Assembly (NCBI GenBank): GCA_019235885.1
Contig: JAFAKB010000007.1
Coordinates: forward strand, 1-41,184
Direction: 5' to 3'
DNA from: Candidatus Eremiobacterota bacterium
Lineage (GTDB): Bacteria > Vulcanimicrobiota > Vulcanimicrobiia > Vulcanimicrobiales > Vulcanimicrobiaceae
DNA: 41,184 nt
The notes beneath the pieces were generated by a model. It searched no databases. It was not told where the DNA came from and saw only the letters and a list, made by a program, of their open reading frames with translations. Below are positions 33,528-41,180 of this stretch, in pieces; the stretch's first letter is position 1; each line of letters begins with the position of its first letter. Made by a program: the position numbers and the translations under genes.

Positions 33528-34643
33528 ATGCTTCGTTCGCTGCTTCGCGCGAGCGCCGCACTGGCGTTCGCCGCGCTGGTCGCTCCCGCCACGGCGCCCG
33601 CCGCGCCGCCGCCGGGGCTCGCCTACGACGAGATCGTGCGCGTCGTCGTGAACGCCACCCCGCCCCCGCCGGGCAACTTCCAGGCCGACTTGGCCGCGCT
33701 CGGCTCCCCGCAGACGGTCGCCGCCAGCCCGACGCCGGCGCCGAAGAAGCGCGGGATCAACCTCGGCAACCTGGCCGCCGTGATCGCGAGCGGCGGTGGG
33801 GCCGGCGACGTCGCCGGCGCGGCGGCCGGCAACCTAGCTGCCAACGCGATGGACAACGCGGTGCAGGCCTCGCTCGGCGCGCAGTTCGGCGCGCTGGCGG
33901 CGCTGGCCGGCGGCTTCCTGCAGCCGCACCTGTTTCACTACGCGTACCTGAACGGCTGGGAGCGGATCGACGACGTGACCGCGCAGACGGCGACGATCAA
34001 CAAGTGCGACCAGCGCCAGGTGATTCGCCTCGATCTCGCCCACCGGACCTACGCGGTCTACGACCCGAGCGCCGCGCCGGTCGAGACGCTCAGGCCTGTG
34101 CCCGCGCCGCGCGGCGGCCGCGCCGCCCCGCCCGATCCGGCCCAGCCGGGGACGGCGGTGGTGACCTTGACCGAAGCGACGCGCGGGCTCGGCGCGCTGC
34201 GGATCGAGAACCAGCCGACGACCGGCTACGACACCACGACGACGGTCGCAATGACGCAGGCGACCGGCAGCTGTCGCGACGCGAACGCCTCGCTCGAGAC
34301 GGTCCAGTACCTCTCGGCGCTAGCGCAGCCGACGACGAGATTGTGTCCGGTTCGCCGGGTCGTCGTGCCGCAAACGGCGACCGAAGCAGTCGCGCCCCGC
34401 AGCGGCGGCTGCACGCCGAAGTTCACCGCGAGCCGCAGCGGGCCGACGCCGCCGTCCAGCCGGCTCGCGCTCTATTCGCTCGTGAAGTTCTCCGGCGGCG
34501 GCGCGGCGGCGCCCTCGCCGCAGCCGAGCGGCGGCCCGAGCGGGGTCGGATTCCTCACCGAGCGCGGCAACCTGAAGACCCTCGGACCGGCGGACGCCGG
34601 CTTGTTCTCGATTCCGGCGGGGTTCACCAAAGCGACTCCGTAG
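33528..34643 (+). CDS. Secreted protein of unknown function
   Basis: The 371-residue precursor has a signal peptide (LRASAALAFAALVAPATAPA) and a mature part with a Gly/Ala-rich stretch at about 75-125 (IASGGGAGDVAGAAAGNLA) that could insert in or lie on a membrane. Proline-rich linkers and four cysteines follow (in NKCDQ, GSCRD, RLCPV and GGCTP), possibly two disulfides. I recognise no family. It is divergent from the M3 peptidase and is followed by the SRP RNA promoter. Composition matches its neighbours, so no transfer is suggested. Confidence 0.7.
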   Translation: MLRSLLRASAALAFAALVAPATAPAAPPPGLAYDEIVRVVVNATPPPPGNFQADLAALGSPQTVAASPTPAPKKRGINLGNLAAVIASGGGAGDVAGAAAGNLAANAMDNAVQASLGAQFGALAALAGGFLQPHLFHYAYLNGWERIDDVTAQTATINKCDQRQVIRLDLAHRTYAVYDPSAAPVETLRPVPAPRGGRAAPPDPAQPGTAVVTLTEATRGLGALRIENQPTTGYDTTTTVAMTQATGSCRDANASLETVQYLSALAQPTTRLCPVRRVVVPQTATEAVAPRSGGCTPKFTASRSGPTPPSSRLALYSLVKFSGGGAAAPSPQPSGGPSGVGFLTERGNLKTLGPADAGLFSIPAGFTKATP

Positions 34644-34644
34644 C

Positions 34645-34673
34645 TTGCCCACGGGGGCGCGGATCGTTATCAT
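34645..34673 (+). promoter_or_regulatory. Sigma-70-type promoter of the 4.5S RNA
   Basis: TTGCCC (34645-34650) and TATCAT (34668-34673) match the -35 and -10 boxes at 4/6 and 5/6 positions with an ideal 17-base spacer. Transcription would begin at about 34678-34681, exactly where the RNA's terminal stem starts. Confidence 0.7.
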
Positions 34674-34677
34674 AGGC

Positions 34678-34797
34678 GGGCCTCGACGAGGGTTGGGCCT
34701 CGCGCAACGGTAATCCGTGAACCCCGCCAGATCCGGAAGGAAGCAACGGTAAGCGGCCGTCCCGTGTGCCGCGAGCCACCTGGTCCTCGTCCTGGCC
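34678..34797 (+). ncRNA. ffs: Signal recognition particle RNA, bacterial 4.5S type
   Basis: The conserved Ffh-binding core CCGGAAGGAAGCA (34733-34745), with its GGAA tetraloop and asymmetric loop, is unmistakable, and GTGTGCCG on the 3' side completes the paired domain. The ends pair as GACGAGG with CCTCGTC, giving a single long hairpin of about 120 bases without an Alu domain. A promoter lies at 34645-34673 and a T-rich run (TTTCTTTT, 34798-34805) follows. The RNA with Ffh targets ribosomes making membrane or exported proteins to SecYEG. End positions are good to a few bases. Confidence 0.93.
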
Positions 34798-34807
34798 TTT
34801 CTTTTGA

Positions 34808-35299
34808 ATGCAGAACCTCATCACGGCCCTCGTTGCCGGGCTGGTGAGCGCGATCATCGTGACCGGCGGATATCATCTGCTCGTCGCGAGCCCGCGCTTC
34901 CGCCAGCTCAAGGCGGTGCTGGGCACTCACGACGGACTTCTCGGCGGCGGCGCGACCGGCGCGGTCGACCGGCTGGCGGCGCTCGAGCGCGAGAACGCGT
35001 CCGCGGCGGCGGCGCGCGAGGCCGCGCTGCGCCGGATCGAGGCGCTCGAGAAAATCGCGCGCAGTGAAGTCCCCCGGGTCGGGTTCGTGCGCTACAACGC
35101 GTTCAGCGACGTCGGCTCGGACCTCTCGTACGCGCTGGCGCTGCTCAACCGCGACGGCGACGGCGTCGTGCTGAGCAGCATCTACTCGCGCGAGGAGACG
35201 CGCACGTACGGCAAAGCCGTGGCGGCGTTCAAACCGGCGCAAGATCCCTCGGAAGAAGAGCTCGCGGCGATCGCCCGCGCGCGGGCGGCAGCATCATGA
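34808..35299 (+). CDS. DUF4446 family protein
   Basis: The 163-residue protein has an N-terminal membrane helix (about 4-25), a short helical linker and the DUF4446 domain. Its signature is visible as VGFVRYNAFSDVGSDLSYAL and YSREETRTYGKAV. The biochemical role of the family is not known. Its stop overlaps the start of the M23 peptidase gene in an ATGA, so the two are translationally coupled, and a link to the cell wall is suggested by that context alone. The ATG lies just beyond the SRP RNA terminator. Confidence 0.88.
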   Translation: MQNLITALVAGLVSAIIVTGGYHLLVASPRFRQLKAVLGTHDGLLGGGATGAVDRLAALERENASAAAAREAALRRIEALEKIARSEVPRVGFVRYNAFSDVGSDLSYALALLNRDGDGVVLSSIYSREETRTYGKAVAAFKPAQDPSEEELAAIARARAAAS

Positions 35300-36249
35300 A
35301 CGACGCGAAGAAAACCTTTCTGGTCAAGATCATCCCGCCGAGCGGCTACAGCGTGTACCGGCTCGCGTTCACGCGGCGGCATCTCGCCGTGCTGGGCGCG
35401 CTGATGGTGCTGGGCCTGCTGCTCGCGGCCGGGCTGCACACCTATCAGCTGCACACCGCGGAAGAGAACGTGCGCGCGCTGCAGTCGCTGACCGCCGAGC
35501 AGCAGACGAAGCTGCAGACGATCGACAAGCAGGCGGACGAGCTGGCGAACCAGCTCAAAGCGGTCCAGCGCGAGAACGCCGAGATCAAGACGCTGATCGG
35601 CGCCGACCGCGGCGCGAACAAGAAGCGCAAGAACCAGCACGCGTTCCTGGCGCCGGCGAGCGCGCGGCGCGGCGACTTCGCGGCGGTGCAGGCGCGGCTG
35701 CGCAGCTTGGCGCGCGCCTCGGCGGCGACCCGCGCGGACGCGGCGCACCTGCAGCGCACGGTGATGCGCGTGCTCAACCTGCGCCGCATGGCCTCGCTCG
35801 CGCGCGAGCGGATGATCGCGGCGATTCCGTCGGTGAACCCGGTCGGCGGCGGGATCGCGGCCGGCTTCGGCTGGCGCACGAACCCCTGGCCGGAGTTTCA
35901 CAAAGGCGTCGACCTGGAAGCGAACTACGGCGACATGGTGCGCGCCGCGGCCGCCGGCACCGTCGTGAGCGCCGGCTGGGATCCGGGCGGGTTCGGGATC
36001 AAGGTCGACATCGACCACGGCAACGGCTACCACACCTGGTACGCGCATCTCTCGCGCACCGCGGTCGTCGCGGGTCAGCGGGTGACGAAGGGGCAGCCGA
36101 TCGCGTACGTCGGCTCGACCGGCGAGTCGACCGGGCCGCACCTGCACTACCAGGTGATGCTCGACGGGCAGCCGATCGACCCGGCGCCGTACCTGCACGG
36201 CGTTCCGGAGAAGGTGCTGGCGACACTTCCCGAGCCGCCGGGCGTATAA
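35296..36249 (+). CDS. M23 (LytM-type) peptidase with coiled coil
   Basis: The 317-residue protein is anchored by a membrane helix at about 30-48, has a coiled coil at about 55-100 and ends with a LytM domain at about 180-300. Zinc ligands are His202 and Asp206 in FHKGVDLEA and His284 in PHLHYQV, with His251 in YAHLS. The intact site suggests active cleavage of peptidoglycan cross-links rather than an EnvC-like activator. It is coupled to the DUF4446 gene and followed 8 bases later by YggT. Members of this family act in wall remodelling during growth, division or sporulation. Confidence 0.92.
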   Translation: MNDAKKTFLVKIIPPSGYSVYRLAFTRRHLAVLGALMVLGLLLAAGLHTYQLHTAEENVRALQSLTAEQQTKLQTIDKQADELANQLKAVQRENAEIKTLIGADRGANKKRKNQHAFLAPASARRGDFAAVQARLRSLARASAATRADAAHLQRTVMRVLNLRRMASLARERMIAAIPSVNPVGGGIAAGFGWRTNPWPEFHKGVDLEANYGDMVRAAAAGTVVSAGWDPGGFGIKVDIDHGNGYHTWYAHLSRTAVVAGQRVTKGQPIAYVGSTGESTGPHLHYQVMLDGQPIDPAPYLHGVPEKVLATLPEPPGV

Positions 36250-36257
36250 CGTTCGTT

Positions 36258-36530
36258 ATGTGTTCGATATGGGAGCTCGTCGACTGGATCTTCAAGCTCT
36301 ACATCGTCGTGATGATCGTGTACGCGGTCGTCTCGTGGGTGCCGAGCATCCGCGGCCGCTGGTCCGACTATCTGGCGATGCTGGTGGAGCCGGTGCTCGT
36401 CCCGGTGCGCCGCGTCATCCCGCCGCTCGGGGGGCTCGACCTCTCGTTCCTGGTCGTGATCATCGTGATCCAGCTCGTCGACCAGAGCATCGTGCAGCAG
36501 CAGATACGCAGCGCGTGTTTCCTCTACTGA
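36258..36530 (+). CDS. yggT: YggT family membrane protein
   Basis: The 90-residue protein has two membrane helices and the family motifs [12 protein letters not shown] and [20 protein letters not shown]. YggT proteins are small integral membrane proteins linked to division and osmotic tolerance in several lineages; their mechanism is unsettled. ATG 36258 is close behind the M23 gene, and lepA starts 7 bases after the stop, so they are probably cotranscribed. Confidence 0.9.
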   Translation: MCSIWELVDWIFKLYIVVMIVYAVVSWVPSIRGRWSDYLAMLVEPVLVPVRRVIPPLGGLDLSFLVVIIVIQLVDQSIVQQQIRSACFLY

Positions 36531-36537
36531 CGTTCAG

Positions 36538-38367
36538 GTGATTCAGCGCGACGCGGCCGTGGCCACCGCGGGCCCGGCCAACGTGCGCAACTTCTGCATC
36601 ATCGCGCACATCGACCACGGCAAGACGACGCTCAGCGACCGCCTGCTGGAGTTCACCAAGACGGTCGAGCAGCGCGCGATGGAAGAGCAATTGCTCGACG
36701 CGATGGACCTCGAGCGCGAGCGCGGGATCACGATCAAGATGCACCCGGTCACGCTGACCTACACCGCGCGCGACGGGCAGACGTACGAGCTGAACTTCAT
36801 CGACACGCCGGGGCACGTCGACTTCTCCTCCGAGGTCTCGCGCTCGCTGGCGGCGTGCGAGGGCGCGCTGCTGGTGATCGACGCCGCGCAAGGGATCGAG
36901 GCGCAGACGCTCGCCAACTACCATCTGGCGTTGGCGCAGAACCTGACGATCATCCCGGTCATCAACAAGATCGACTTGCCCGCGGCCGACATCGAGCGGG
37001 TGAAGGGCGAGATCGAAGAGATGCTCGTCATCGAAGCTTCCGACGCGATCCCGGCCTCGGCCAAGGAAGGGATCGGGGTCGAGGAGATCCTCGAGGCGAT
37101 CGTCACCCGCGTCCCGCCGCCGCGCGGCAGCGAGGAGAAATTGCGCGGGCTGGTGTTCGACGCGCAGTTCGACACGTACCGCGGGGTCGTCGCGTACGTG
37201 CGCGTCGTCGACGGCGAATTGAAGGCCGGCTCGCGGTTCATGTCGATGGCGCACCGGCGCGTCTACGAAGCGACCGAGGTCGGCGTGTTCAAGCCGGAGA
37301 TGCGCAAGACCGGCTCGCTCGCGGTCGGCAACGTCGGCTACGTCATCGCGAACATCAAGTCGCTCGGCGACATGGACGTCGGCGACACGATCACGCTGGC
37401 CGACGATCCGGCGGCCGAGCCGCTCCCCGGCTACAAGCCGATCGTCCCGATGGTCTACTGCGGGCTGTACCCGAACGAAGGCGTCGAGGTGTCGGACCTG
37501 CGCGACGCGCTCGAGAAGCTCTCGCTGAACGACTCCGCGCTGCACTTCGAGCCGGAGTCCTCGATCGCGCTGGGGTTCGGCTTCCGCTGCGGGTTCCTCG
37601 GGCTCTTGCACATGGAGATCGTGCAAGAGCGGCTCGAGCGCAACTACAACCTCGACTTGATCGCGACGTCGCCCTCGGTCGTCTTCCGCGTGACGCTGAA
37701 CGACGGTACCGTCGACACGATCGACAACCCGGCGAAGCTTCCGCCGCGCGACAAGATCGCGCTGATCGAGGAGCCGTACGTGCGCGCGACGGTGATCACG
37801 CCGCCCGAGTACGTCGGCTCGATCATGGAGCTCACGCAGAACAAGCGCGGCGCGCTCGGCAACATGGAGTACCTCCACGACGGCCGGGTGATCCTGACCT
37901 ACGACGTCCCGCTGGCCGAGGTGATCGTCGACTACTTCGACCAGCTCAAGTCGCGCACGAAAGGGTATGCCTCGCTCGATTACGAGGTGACCGGATACAA
38001 GGAAGGCGATCTGGTCAAGCTGGAGATCTTGCTGAACGCCGAGCCCGTCGACGCGCTCTCGTTCATCGTCGCACGCGAGAAGGCGGCGTTCCGCGGCCGC
38101 GCGCTGGTCGAGAAGCTCAAGGAGCTGATCCCGCGGCAGATGTTCGACGTGCCGATCCAGGCTGCGATCGGCGGGAAGATCGTCGCCCGCGAGACGGTCA
38201 GCGCGATGCGCAAGAACGTGCTGGCGAAGTGCTACGGCGGCGACATCACCCGCAAGCGCAAGCTGCTCGAGAAGCAGAAGGCCGGCAAGGAGCGGATGAA
38301 GCGCGTCGGCCGCGTCGACCTGCCCCAAGAAGCATTCATGGCGGTGCTGCGGCTCGACGAGTCCTGA
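36538..38367 (+). CDS. lepA: Elongation factor 4 (LepA GTPase)
   Basis: The 609-residue length is standard. GTPase motifs are [23 protein letters not shown] and NKID, and the LepA-specific C-terminal domain ends with [21 protein letters not shown]4 binds the ribosome and helps initiation or back-translocation under stress. GTG 36538 is the start that gives about 20 residues before the first beta strand, within the usual range. It is followed 22 bases later by rdgB. Confidence 0.97.
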   Translation: MIQRDAAVATAGPANVRNFCIIAHIDHGKTTLSDRLLEFTKTVEQRAMEEQLLDAMDLERERGITIKMHPVTLTYTARDGQTYELNFIDTPGHVDFSSEVSRSLAACEGALLVIDAAQGIEAQTLANYHLALAQNLTIIPVINKIDLPAADIERVKGEIEEMLVIEASDAIPASAKEGIGVEEILEAIVTRVPPPRGSEEKLRGLVFDAQFDTYRGVVAYVRVVDGELKAGSRFMSMAHRRVYEATEVGVFKPEMRKTGSLAVGNVGYVIANIKSLGDMDVGDTITLADDPAAEPLPGYKPIVPMVYCGLYPNEGVEVSDLRDALEKLSLNDSALHFEPESSIALGFGFRCGFLGLLHMEIVQERLERNYNLDLIATSPSVVFRVTLNDGTVDTIDNPAKLPPRDKIALIEEPYVRATVITPPEYVGSIMELTQNKRGALGNMEYLHDGRVILTYDVPLAEVIVDYFDQLKSRTKGYASLDYEVTGYKEGDLVKLEILLNAEPVDALSFIVAREKAAFRGRALVEKLKELIPRQMFDVPIQAAIGGKIVARETVSAMRKNVLAKCYGGDITRKRKLLEKQKAGKERMKRVGRVDLPQEAFMAVLRLDES

Positions 38368-38389
38368 TGCTCCGCCCGGATCTCCGCGC

Positions 38390-39007
38390 GTGAAGGTGTA
38401 CGTGGCGACGAAGAACGCCGGCAAGCTGCGCGAGATGGAGGCGCTCTTCGGTGAGGCGCCGTTCGAGCTGACGTCGTTCGCCGAGTACGAAGACCCGCTC
38501 GAAGGCGACGTCTCGTACGCCGACAACGCGGCGCTGAAGGCGCGCGCGCTGCACGCGCAGCTGCAGCGCGCCGGAACGCCCGGGAACGTGCTGGCCGATG
38601 ACTCCGGGCTGGAGGTGTACGCGCTCGACCGGCGGCCTGGGGTGCTGACGGCGTACTACGGCGGCGCCGGGCTGTCGTGGCCCGAGCGGCGGAAGAAGCT
38701 GCTCGCGAAGCTGGACGAGGCGCTCGCGGGCGGCGTGGCGGGGGACCGCCGCGCGCGATTCGTCTGCGCGCTGCATTTCATCAGCGCGGACGGACGGGAG
38801 CTGGCCACGCTGGGGACGGTGGACGGCGAGGTCGCGCCGGAGGAGCGCGGCGAGGCGGGGTTTTCGTTCGATTCGGTGTTTCTATACGTGCCGGCCGGCC
38901 GGACGTTCGCCGAGATGAGCGCCGAGGAGAAGAATCGGGTGAGCCACCGCGGCATCGCCGCGGCGGCGCTGGTGGCCGCGGTCAGCCGGGCTGGAATCAC
39001 GGCGTAG
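38390..39007 (+). CDS. rdgB: XTP/dITP diphosphatase (RdgB/HAM1 family)
   Basis: The 205-residue enzyme removes non-canonical purine triphosphates (XTP, dITP) from the nucleotide pool. Family motifs are ATKNAGKLREME at the N-terminus, DDSGLEVYAL in the active site and EKNRVSHRG near the C-terminus. The start codon is GTG. It is the last gene of the plus-strand run and is followed by a strong terminator shared with the opposing tRNA operon. Confidence 0.95.
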   Translation: MKVYVATKNAGKLREMEALFGEAPFELTSFAEYEDPLEGDVSYADNAALKARALHAQLQRAGTPGNVLADDSGLEVYALDRRPGVLTAYYGGAGLSWPERRKKLLAKLDEALAGGVAGDRRARFVCALHFISADGRELATLGTVDGEVAPEERGEAGFSFDSVFLYVPAGRTFAEMSAEEKNRVSHRGIAAAALVAAVSRAGITA

Positions 39008-39034
39008 CCCTGGCGGGCCAGCGCAAGACAAAGA

Positions 39035-39064
39035 GGACGGCCCGGTCGCTTGACCGGGCCGTCC
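39035..39064. terminator. Bidirectional terminator between rdgB and the tRNA operon
   Basis: GGACGGCCCGGTC (39035-39047) and GACCGGGCCGTCC (39052-39064) form a perfect 13-pair stem with loop GCTT. It lies between the rdgB stop and the 3' end of the first tRNA, which are convergent. Confidence 0.85.
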
Positions 39065-39068
39065 GTAC

Positions 39069-39143
39069 TGGTGCACCGCGAAGGATTCGAACCTTCAACC
39101 AAGAGCTTAAGAGGCTCCTGCTCTACCGTTGAGCTAGCGGTGC
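39069..39143 (-). tRNA. tRNA-Lys (CUU)
   Basis: The minus strand folds as a full cloverleaf: acceptor GCACCGC/GCGGTGC, D arm, anticodon loop CTCTTAA (anticodon CUU, reads AAG), T loop TTCGAAT, discriminator A and an encoded CCA. It is the last tRNA of the minus-strand cluster. Confidence 0.95.
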
Positions 39144-39207
39144 AACGTTGTCGAGAGTACCCGCCCGGCGCCGCCTCGTCAAGAGTCGCGGCTGCCAGGC
39201 GGGACTT

Positions 39208-39283
39208 TGGTGCGCCCGGCGGGGCTCGAACCCGCGACAAACGGCTTAAAAGGCCGCTGCTCTACCGACTGAGCTACAGGCGC
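39208..39283 (-). tRNA. tRNA-Lys (UUU)
   Basis: Acceptor GCGCCTG/CGGGCGC, anticodon loop CTTTTAA (anticodon UUU), T loop TTCGAGC and encoded CCA are all present. Only two bases separate its 5' end from the CCA of tRNA-His, so both come from one precursor. Confidence 0.95.
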
Positions 39284-39285
39284 GG

Positions 39286-39363
39286 TGGGGTGACTGACCG
39301 GGTTCGAACCGGCGACCTCCGGATCCACAATCCGGCGCTCTAACCAACTGAGCTACAATCACC
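39286..39363 (-). tRNA. tRNA-His (GUG)
   Basis: Acceptor GTGATTG/CAGTCAC, anticodon loop TTGTGGA (anticodon GUG), T loop TTCGAAC, position-73 C and encoded CCA. The base before the acceptor is G, giving the histidine-specific G-1 (39363). Its 5' end overlaps the stop codon of the HNH gene. Confidence 0.95.
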
Positions 39364-39841
39364 GCGCCACGGAAACCGCGTAGTATCCGGCTCGTGTTGG
39401 AAAATCCTCCTCCGTCGGGGAGTTCCAAAGCGTCCGTGCCGTTTTGCGGCGATGACAGTTTGCGCAACGAACCTCGCATTTTGCGACTTCGGCCCAAATT
39501 GCGGCCATCGGTCTAATGTCTCGCACCATCGCGCTGATCGCTGCTCGCTTACTGCCCCGCACATGGTCGAAGTCCAGCACGCGAACATCGCTCTCGCCGC
39601 AATCGACGCAGGGGTGTTCCGCGAAGTAGCGCACTAGTTCACGCCGGCGCGCCAATCGTGCCATGCGAGACCACGCAGCTATTGCGCGATGGTGCTTCTC
39701 TCGCCCGATGCGCTGTACATATTCTTCACGGTAGACGGCTTGGCATACTTTGCAAACACTGTGCCGACGACCGGCGGCCTTGTTGCGAAAGCCGAAGTCT
39801 TCCGTTTCCTTTAGTTCACCGCAACGCCCACATTGCTTCAT
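39359..39841 (-). CDS. HNH endonuclease-like protein with two zinc-binding CxxC pairs
   Basis: The 160-residue protein has a zinc ribbon at its start (Cys4/Cys7 and Cys30/Cys33) and an HNH-type domain at about 78-132. That domain has Cys78/Cys81, the catalytic pair DFDHV (Asp92, His93) and CANCHRRKT (Cys126, Asn128, Cys129, His130). This is the treble-clef layout of phage-type HNH nucleases. ATG 39841 is chosen because the zinc ribbon begins there. The gene sits between tRNA-Arg and tRNA-His, its stop overlaps the tRNA-His 5' end, and its base composition is visibly less GC-rich than its neighbours, all suggesting acquisition. Target and role are unknown. Confidence 0.8.
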   Translation of the reverse strand: MKQCGRCGELKETEDFGFRNKAAGRRHSVCKVCQAVYREEYVQRIGREKHHRAIAAWSRMARLARRRELVRYFAEHPCVDCGESDVRVLDFDHVRGSKRAAISAMVRDIRPMAAIWAEVAKCEVRCANCHRRKTARTLWNSPTEEDFPTRAGYYAVSVAR

Positions 39842-39892
39842 ACCTGCAGTGTAGCAAGGCGCTATGCCAGCACCATGGCACCGTTGAAGACG

Positions 39893-39968
39893 TGGCGCGC
39901 CCGGAGGGAGTCGAACCCCCATCGTTCCGCTTAGAAGGCGGATGCCTTATCCGTTAGACCACCGGCGC
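39893..39968 (-). tRNA. tRNA-Arg (UCU)
   Basis: Anticodon loop CTTCTAA (anticodon UCU, reads AGA/AGG), T loop TTCGACT, discriminator G and encoded CCA. The acceptor GCGCCGG/CGGGCGC pairs except for a G-G opposition at position 6:67, which may be a real quirk. One base separates it from tRNA-Pro. Confidence 0.92.
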
Positions 39969-39969
39969 G

Positions 39970-40046
39970 TGGTCGGGACGACAGGATTTGAACCTGCGAC
40001 TTCCGCGTCCCAAACGCGGCGCTCTACCAAGCTGAGCTACGTCCCG
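39970..40046 (-). tRNA. tRNA-Pro (UGG)
   Basis: Acceptor CGGGACG/CGTCCCG, anticodon loop TTTGGGA (anticodon UGG), T loop TTCAAAT, discriminator A and encoded CCA. It is first in the minus-strand tRNA cluster, about 10 bases after a plausible transcription start. Confidence 0.95.
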
Positions 40047-40062
40047 ATGGGCGTTCCCGGCA

Positions 40063-40071
40063 ATCGTACCA
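40063..40071 (-). promoter_or_regulatory. Possible extended -10 promoter of the tRNA cluster
   Basis: On the minus strand TGGTACGAT combines the TGn extension with a TACGAT -10 box, placed 17 bases before tRNA-Pro. No convincing -35 box is seen. The match is short, so confidence is low. Confidence 0.35.
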
Positions 40072-40110
40072 CGGCAGCCAAGGGCACCCCGTCCATGCGG
40101 AGAATCGCCT

Positions 40111-40128
40111 CCTCCCTCTGGAGGGAGG
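40111..40128 (+). promoter_or_regulatory. Hairpin that would mask the ribosome-binding site of the FAH-family gene
   Basis: CCTCCCTC and GAGGGAGG are perfect 8-base arms around TG. The right arm contains the only Shine-Dalgarno-like sequence before ATG 40140, 11 bases upstream of it. If the hairpin forms, translation would be blocked, as in a simple RNA switch. Confidence 0.4.
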
Positions 40129-40139
40129 CAAAAATCACC

Positions 40140-41141
40140 ATGAAGGCTACTCGTGGAGCATTCCTCGCCGGCGTCGCGGCGGGAGGCGCCGTCGCGACGG
40201 CCCGCCCGGTCTTCGCCGCCGCGAATCCCGAAACGGTCAAATCCGCCACCAAAGGTCTGACGTTCACGACGCTGCGCGACCGCGGCGTCGACCATCTCGG
40301 CATCCGCACGTCGAAGGGCATCGTCGACGTCGGACTCGCCGCCAAGAGCATGGGGATCAGCAATCCTCCGATGCACGTCGACGACGTGATCGTCGGCGCC
40401 GGCGACATCGGCGCGCTGGCGCGCATCGCGGCCAACGCGCCGGCGAGCGCGATTCGCGATCCGAACGCGGTCGAGTACGGTCCGCTGGCGGCGAATCCGC
40501 CGAAGATTTTGTGCATCGGACTCAACTACGCCGCGCACATTGAAGAGATGCACGACAAAATAGCGCCCGATCCCGAGCTGTTCAACAAGTACAACTCGTC
40601 CCTCAATCGCCACAAAGGGACGATCAAGATCAGCGGCATGCCGGGCGAAGGACACTTCGACTACGAAACCGAGCTGGTCGCGTTCATCGGCAAGAGCGGC
40701 AAGAACATCCCCGAATCGCAAGCGCTCGACCACGTCTTCGGCTATGCGATCGGCCACGACTTCACCGACCGCTACGAGCAGTACAAGCTGACGCAGTGGC
40801 TCCCCGGCAAAGCGCCCGATCAGTATGCGCCGCTTGGCCCATGGCTCGTCACCGCCGACCAAATTCCGGATCCGCAGAAGCTGCAGATCCAAACGTTCGT
40901 CAACGACGAGACGACGCCGCGCCAAAACATGAGCACGGCGCAGATGATGCGGCCGGTGAGCAGGTTGATTGCGTACTGCTCATCGTTCGTGCAACTCGTC
41001 CCCGGCGACATCATCTATACGGGGACACCACCCGGGGTGATCTACGGCTACCCGAAGGACAAGCAAGTCTGGCTCAAGCCGGGCGATCGCATCCGCAGCA
41101 CGATCACGAACCTCGGCGAGCTGACCTTCACCTTGGTCTAA
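40140..41141 (+). CDS. Fumarylacetoacetate hydrolase family protein with signal-peptide-like N-terminus
   Basis: The 333-residue protein has the FAH fold of beta-diketone hydrolases and decarboxylases: ILCIGLNYAAHIEEM, the metal-binding glutamates in FDYETELVAFIGKSG, GHDFTDRYEQ, PLGPWLVTADQIPDP and PGDIIYTGTPPGV. The family normally works in the cytoplasm on aromatic breakdown products. Here the first 28 residues (TRGAFLAGVAAGGAVATARP) look like a Tat-type signal in which the second arginine is glycine, followed by a PVFAAAN cleavage-like site. ATG 40140 is used; an ATG 15 codons upstream is in frame. The substrate is unknown. Confidence 0.88.
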   Translation: MKATRGAFLAGVAAGGAVATARPVFAAANPETVKSATKGLTFTTLRDRGVDHLGIRTSKGIVDVGLAAKSMGISNPPMHVDDVIVGAGDIGALARIAANAPASAIRDPNAVEYGPLAANPPKILCIGLNYAAHIEEMHDKIAPDPELFNKYNSSLNRHKGTIKISGMPGEGHFDYETELVAFIGKSGKNIPESQALDHVFGYAIGHDFTDRYEQYKLTQWLPGKAPDQYAPLGPWLVTADQIPDPQKLQIQTFVNDETTPRQNMSTAQMMRPVSRLIAYCSSFVQLVPGDIIYTGTPPGVIYGYPKDKQVWLKPGDRIRSTITNLGELTFTLV

Positions 41142-41148
41142 GCGTGCG

Positions 41149-41180
41149 CTCCCCGGGCGGTCCCGCGGCCGCCCGGGGAG
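41149..41180 (+). terminator. Terminator-like hairpin after the FAH-family gene
   Basis: CTCCCCGGGCGG (41149-41160) and CCGCCCGGGGAG (41169-41180) form a perfect 12-pair stem with an 8-base loop, starting 8 bases after the stop. The window ends before any T tract could be seen. Confidence 0.75.
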
